NCBI GenBank assembly: GCA_022478985.1
Contig: JAKSZP010000102.1
Span: 141,834 to 205,833 of the forward strand
DNA: 64,000 nucleotides
Direction: 5' to 3'
Origin: Massospora cicadina
Taxonomy: Eukaryota > Entomophthoromycota > Entomophthoromycetes > Entomophthorales > Entomophthoraceae
Shown: positions 60,819 through 64,000 of the stretch, piece after piece
How the letters are laid out: every line of letters starts with the position of its first letter
Position numbering within the stretch: the first letter of the stretch is position 1
The notes under the pieces: model-generated
The model's input: the letters and a program-made list of their open reading frames with translations, nothing else
What the model was told of the DNA's origin: nothing
Database searches by the model: none
Program-made: the position numbers and the translations under genes

Positions 60819-62423
60819 TTTAAGTCTTAGGGATCAGCCCCTACAACTGGATAGGGAGCAGCATCCCTTTTGGACCAAAAGGGGACAAAGGCCCAAGTGG
60901 ACCCCCTGTTGCAGTTGAGCAACCTGGCGCATGTGGTTGATGAGCGCTGGGTAACTGCCCTTCCTCCTAGAGATATCCAAATCTCTCCCCTCCCCAACCC
61001 TGATAAAATTAATAGAGGGGACCTGCCAGGAGATCACGCAGGCCAGGGGCCTTGGGTGGGCCCCTGGGACCCCCCACTTACTAGGGAAAATTTACCAAAA
61101 TTTTGAAGAAACTGCCAGCATAAGTATCAGAGCCTGGCCTGTAGATTATGGGCTAATGGAGCCAGTCTGGACTGGTCAGGTCCAAAAATCAGATTGAAAC
61201 TCAATTTGGGTTTTGAACCAGGCCACCAGTGACTCGGACCAGTTGCCCCACCCCTCAGAATGGATCTGAGAAGCTCATATTGCATAGACAACCAAATTGA
61301 GAGTTTGGACTGAGTTGCAGACAACCGAGCACCAGGGCCACAGCCTCCTGGGGCGAATCCAGGAAATCTGAACTGCTTGAGCTGCCCAACTTAAATGGTC
61401 AAAGCCCAGATCAGTACCATTGACCTGGTCTGGCCCCAAAATTTGGGAAAATCAGCAAAAGGTTTTTGATTTTTGCCAAGATTTTGGAAACCATCCATCC
61501 ACTCCCCCACCCGCCAGCCAACCATACCCCATCACCAATCCCCAACCTCCCAATACTTAAGGCAACTTCTCTGTCAATGAGCAGTTGTCAGTTCATTCTC
61601 TATTCTCCTTGTGCTTTGCACCAAAATAAAGTTGATTAACCCCAAATGCCTTGTTGTGGACTCCACCTGTTGTTTTTCCTATTCAAAATTCTTCCAATCG
61701 ATCTTACAAAGCCCATCGCCGCCCAAATAATTATCACAATGATCGCTGAATGGGTTGTCCAGTTACTCAACCCCGCCATGCAGTGGTAAATTGTATCTGT
61801 GGTTAACCACCTTGCTCCTCATGATGGAGCAACTCTCCGTCCATTTTTGCATATCTGTTAAATGCAAACCCATCTGTTCACTTCACTGATGGGCTTTCTG
61901 AGAGCGCTCCTCTATCAGAGCAGCCTTAGGGCGCCCCGCCCCAAGGCCCACGAGCTTGGCCCCCACACCTGGCTCATCCGCCATTGATCCCACCCACCTA
62001 AGGGCCCCAAAGTACCTTGACCAAGGGGAACTTGGCCCCAACGCTCATCTTGGGCCCATTTTCCCCTCTGACAGCACCCCTGTTCTTGCGGTGGGTTTTG
62101 TGCCACCCTCTCTGGCGCACAGAACCACTTACCCATAACCAAAGGCCAGCAACCGTGCACCCTGGAGGAGTTGTCATCCTCCCTGCCTCTTCCGCCCTTG
62201 GGGGTTGCCCCTGCAAGTCTTGCGGTTGCCCCCATTGCAACCATCTGGTTTGCCTTGGGGGCCTTCAGTACATTTATAAACATTTACTTTCCTCACGTCC
62301 CTACTAGATCCCCCTTCTTCTAATCTCACAGACCGCTGTGCCTTGGCATTCTGGGCTCTCCACTGGATGCTTACACACCCTGACTGGGAGCCATTCTAAT
62401 TCTTATCAGCCGTTTCCATGACA
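60819..62423 (+). repeat. SUSHI-1 copy 2 3' LTR
   Basis: 1605 bp, from TTTAAGTCTTAGG (TGTAAGTC decayed) after AAAAAAGGAAAGGGTAG to CCATGACA. TACTTAAGG is at 61554-61562, TCAGTTCATTC at 61588-61598 and AATAAA at 61625-61630. Confidence 0.92.
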
Positions 62424-62428
62424 TATCT

Positions 62429-62828
62429 TAAGGATATTATTGCATAGGGCAATAATTGAAAGGTTCTCAGAGAGAGTAAAGATCTGCGCAGGGATCTAGA
62501 GAAGAAGGAACCACAATCAGAATAGCTGCTGACCGTGTGTTGGGCTGAAAGAGATTGTCACTGGGGTATCTCAGCAAAGATCAGGTGGACAAGAGCATAG
62601 GGAACTAATCCTTACAAGTATGAATTACTGAGTATTTAATTGGGAATACTGGCTGAGCGTTGGGCCACAATATAATTCATACTCAACTATGGATAATAGT
62701 CTCCATACTATTATTGATTAATAATACATTCTATACAAAATGACTTAGTGCATGAGGAAATCAAACCTGTGCAGTAAAAAGGTTACCGGGTTGCTTGCCA
62801 ATAACAATCAAGAGTAAATTTTTACAGA
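62429..62828 (+). repeat. GYP-1 copy C 3' LTR, second part
   Basis: Resumes with AAGGATATTATTGCATAGGG after the TSD copy TATCT and ends TTTTTACA. Continuous with 53873-54604 when the SUSHI-1 insertion is removed (total about 1132 bp). Confidence 0.93.
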
Positions 62829-64000
62829 TCACATATTCGCTTTTATCAGTACTCAGAGTCAACAGCACTACAACATTGATGGATACAGTATGCCACACAA
62901 ATACAGGCTCCACTAACTGAAAAGTAGTAGCTTTCTTAAAGAGCTTTTGTGCCTGACACTTTGCACATCAATTAAGGTCTTCTGCAATGTCAAAATTAAA
63001 GGTTTCCTGATAGTACTCCTATTGAACCTGTTCCAGAGTTTTCCATAGGCCCCATGGCCATTTACATCATGAGCTGCAGTAATAATTGAAGTACACTCAG
63101 ATGGTCTAAGATACATTAGAAATTTTTTTCAACATTTTTTACAATTGACTCTTGATGATATTTGTGTTTTCCATCGCTTTGTTTAGTGCTTGCTGATTCT
63201 CAGGTGGCTGGTCCCCAATATTACCAACAAACATTTTCTTATAAAACACACCAGCCTCATTTTTAAAACTGAAAAAAGAGATATTGCAACAACCCATTGG
63301 CAATCTAATGCATGGTCCCTGTTTGATGTAGGATCTCATGATCATATGCTTGTAACTTTAAAGCTTATCAGTTAAATCTCCCTTCCAGCTCCTTTAGGTT
63401 ATGCAGCTATCATAATGAGAAATGATTGGTTATCACATTAAAATGTACTCTATAAAAATTACCTGAACTACTTACAGGAACATATTACTGCAAGATAATC
63501 CCACTCAGTTACAATATAGTTATGTTCTGCTTACTCAGGGTATAACTTGCATGCTCCCAGGCATTCATTGCCAAATTTGTCCACCTGACTTAACAAGGCA
63601 ATGATTGCATTAAGGATGCATCAGTTTTAATAATGAAAGGGAAATTGAATTTTTAATATTGCAGTATCAGTTCTATCATTAGGTACATTCTAAGGGTGTC
63701 AAAAGAGTACTGGGCTTTCTTATTCCATATGAAACCTCTTTTTTAGGGTCCTTCAACAACTGAAAAAGTGGCTTGGTGATAAAAGAAACTTTTTAATGAA
63801 TTGGCGATAATAGCTGACCATCCCTAAAAATACCTGCAGATTAAAACATTTATCAGTTGATACATGGATTAAATTGCCTCAATCTTGGTTTTTTGGGGCA
63901 TAGCCCATTAAAATTGATAAACTCCAGATATTCAATCTAATTGTGAAAAGTGACATTTCCTCAGCTTTATTTTCAGATTTTCCATGGCTAATTCTTTTTT
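62829..64000 (-). mobile_element. GYP-4, internal part (right of GYP-1 copy C)
   Basis: Minus-strand pol of the interrupted GYP-4, running off the window. From 64000 leftwards: RT thumb/connection (ENLKIKLRKCHFS near 63960; a YYRQFIKK-like segment near 63800), the RNase H end (ALKLQAYDHEILHQTG near 63350), and integrase zinc-binding (HDVNGHGAYGKLWNRF near 63070; CAKCQAQKLFKK near 62960). It ends at VWHTVSINVV and DKSEYVI at 62829. Stops and frameshifts present; the 5' part lies beyond the window. Confidence 0.87.

Larger units (their letters stand above)
54605..62423 (+). mobile_element. SUSHI-1 copy 2, chromodomain Ty3/Gypsy element
   Basis: 7819 bp with LTRs of 1618 and 1605 bp, TGTA...GACA ends and a perfect TSD, TATCT, at 54600-54604 and 62424-62428. 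It is nested in the 3' LTR of GYP-1 copy C. It contains the protease-bearing segment that copy 1 lacks, so it is the better guide to the family's structure. Confidence 0.94.
45453..62828 (+). mobile_element. GYP-1 copy C, Ty3/Gypsy element, 3' LTR split by SUSHI-1 copy 2
   Basis: A full element of about 9.55 kb once the nested SUSHI-1 insertion is excluded. Flanks are GATGA (45448-45452) and GATCA (62829-62833), a 4/5 match. It is inserted in the integrase gene of GYP-4; across the site the minus-strand frame of GYP-4 joins in phase (EYVI, then LAIDHLNRW). It is better preserved than copy A: CCHC, DSGA and YLDD are all intact. Confidence 0.94.

Noticed and set aside
62829..64000. Host zinc-finger or other host gene on the minus strand
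   Set aside because: The Cys and His residues belong to the integrase HHCC domain of GYP-4, which continues in phase at 45452.

Overview
The window is a block of eukaryotic repeat DNA. I found no host protein gene, rRNA gene, functional tRNA gene or CRISPR array. Almost everything between 1 and 37,885 and between 43,725 and 64,000 is decayed Ty3/Gypsy-type LTR retrotransposon sequence. The genome is probably an animal, most likely a vertebrate with a large repeat-rich genome. Reasons: chromodomain-bearing Sushi-type Ty3 elements, a tRNA-derived SINE with long target-site duplications (TSDs), and decay typical of methylated CpG (CGA to TGA stops, CG to CA changes). The species cannot be named from the sequence. 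Family names below (GYP-1 to GYP-4, SUSHI-1, SUSHI-2) are working labels.

Layout. 1-9003: GYP-1 copy A (+), 5' LTR cut by the window edge. 9172-23967: SUSHI-2 (+), with GYP-2 (+, 11023-17972) lying inside its gag region. 23973-31208: SUSHI-1 copy 1 (+), inserted in the duplicated target site of SUSHI-2. 31214-31771: unique DNA with an orphan CRE plus TATA promoter-like motif. 31772-37885: GYP-3 (-), two 585-bp LTRs and TSD CCATG. 37891-43724: AT-rich unique DNA with one SINE (TSD 18/18) and one perfect hairpin. 43725-45452 and 62829-64000: two parts of GYP-4 (-), split by GYP-1 copy C (+, 45453-62828). The 3' LTR of copy C is itself split by SUSHI-1 copy 2 (+, 54605-62423, TSD TATCT). This gives a readable order of insertion: GYP-4, then GYP-1, then SUSHI-1.

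All gag and pol frames carry stops and frameshifts, so none of the elements looks autonomous now. Domain order is standard where it can be read: gag with a CCHC knuckle in GYP-1, GYP-2 and GYP-3, then protease, reverse transcriptase, RNase H, and integrase with HHCC and DDE motifs. The SUSHI families add a chromodomain.

The most unusual features are: a collagen-like Gly-X-Y tract in the GYP-2 gag; a conserved antisense ORF of about 1.2-1.8 kb between pol and the 3' LTR in both GYP-1 copies; an 11-nt complementarity in SUSHI-1 between the probable start of R and the sequence just after the 5' LTR, as expected for Tf1-like self-priming; and an ORF inside U5 of the SUSHI LTRs that ends just past the LTR boundary in both families.
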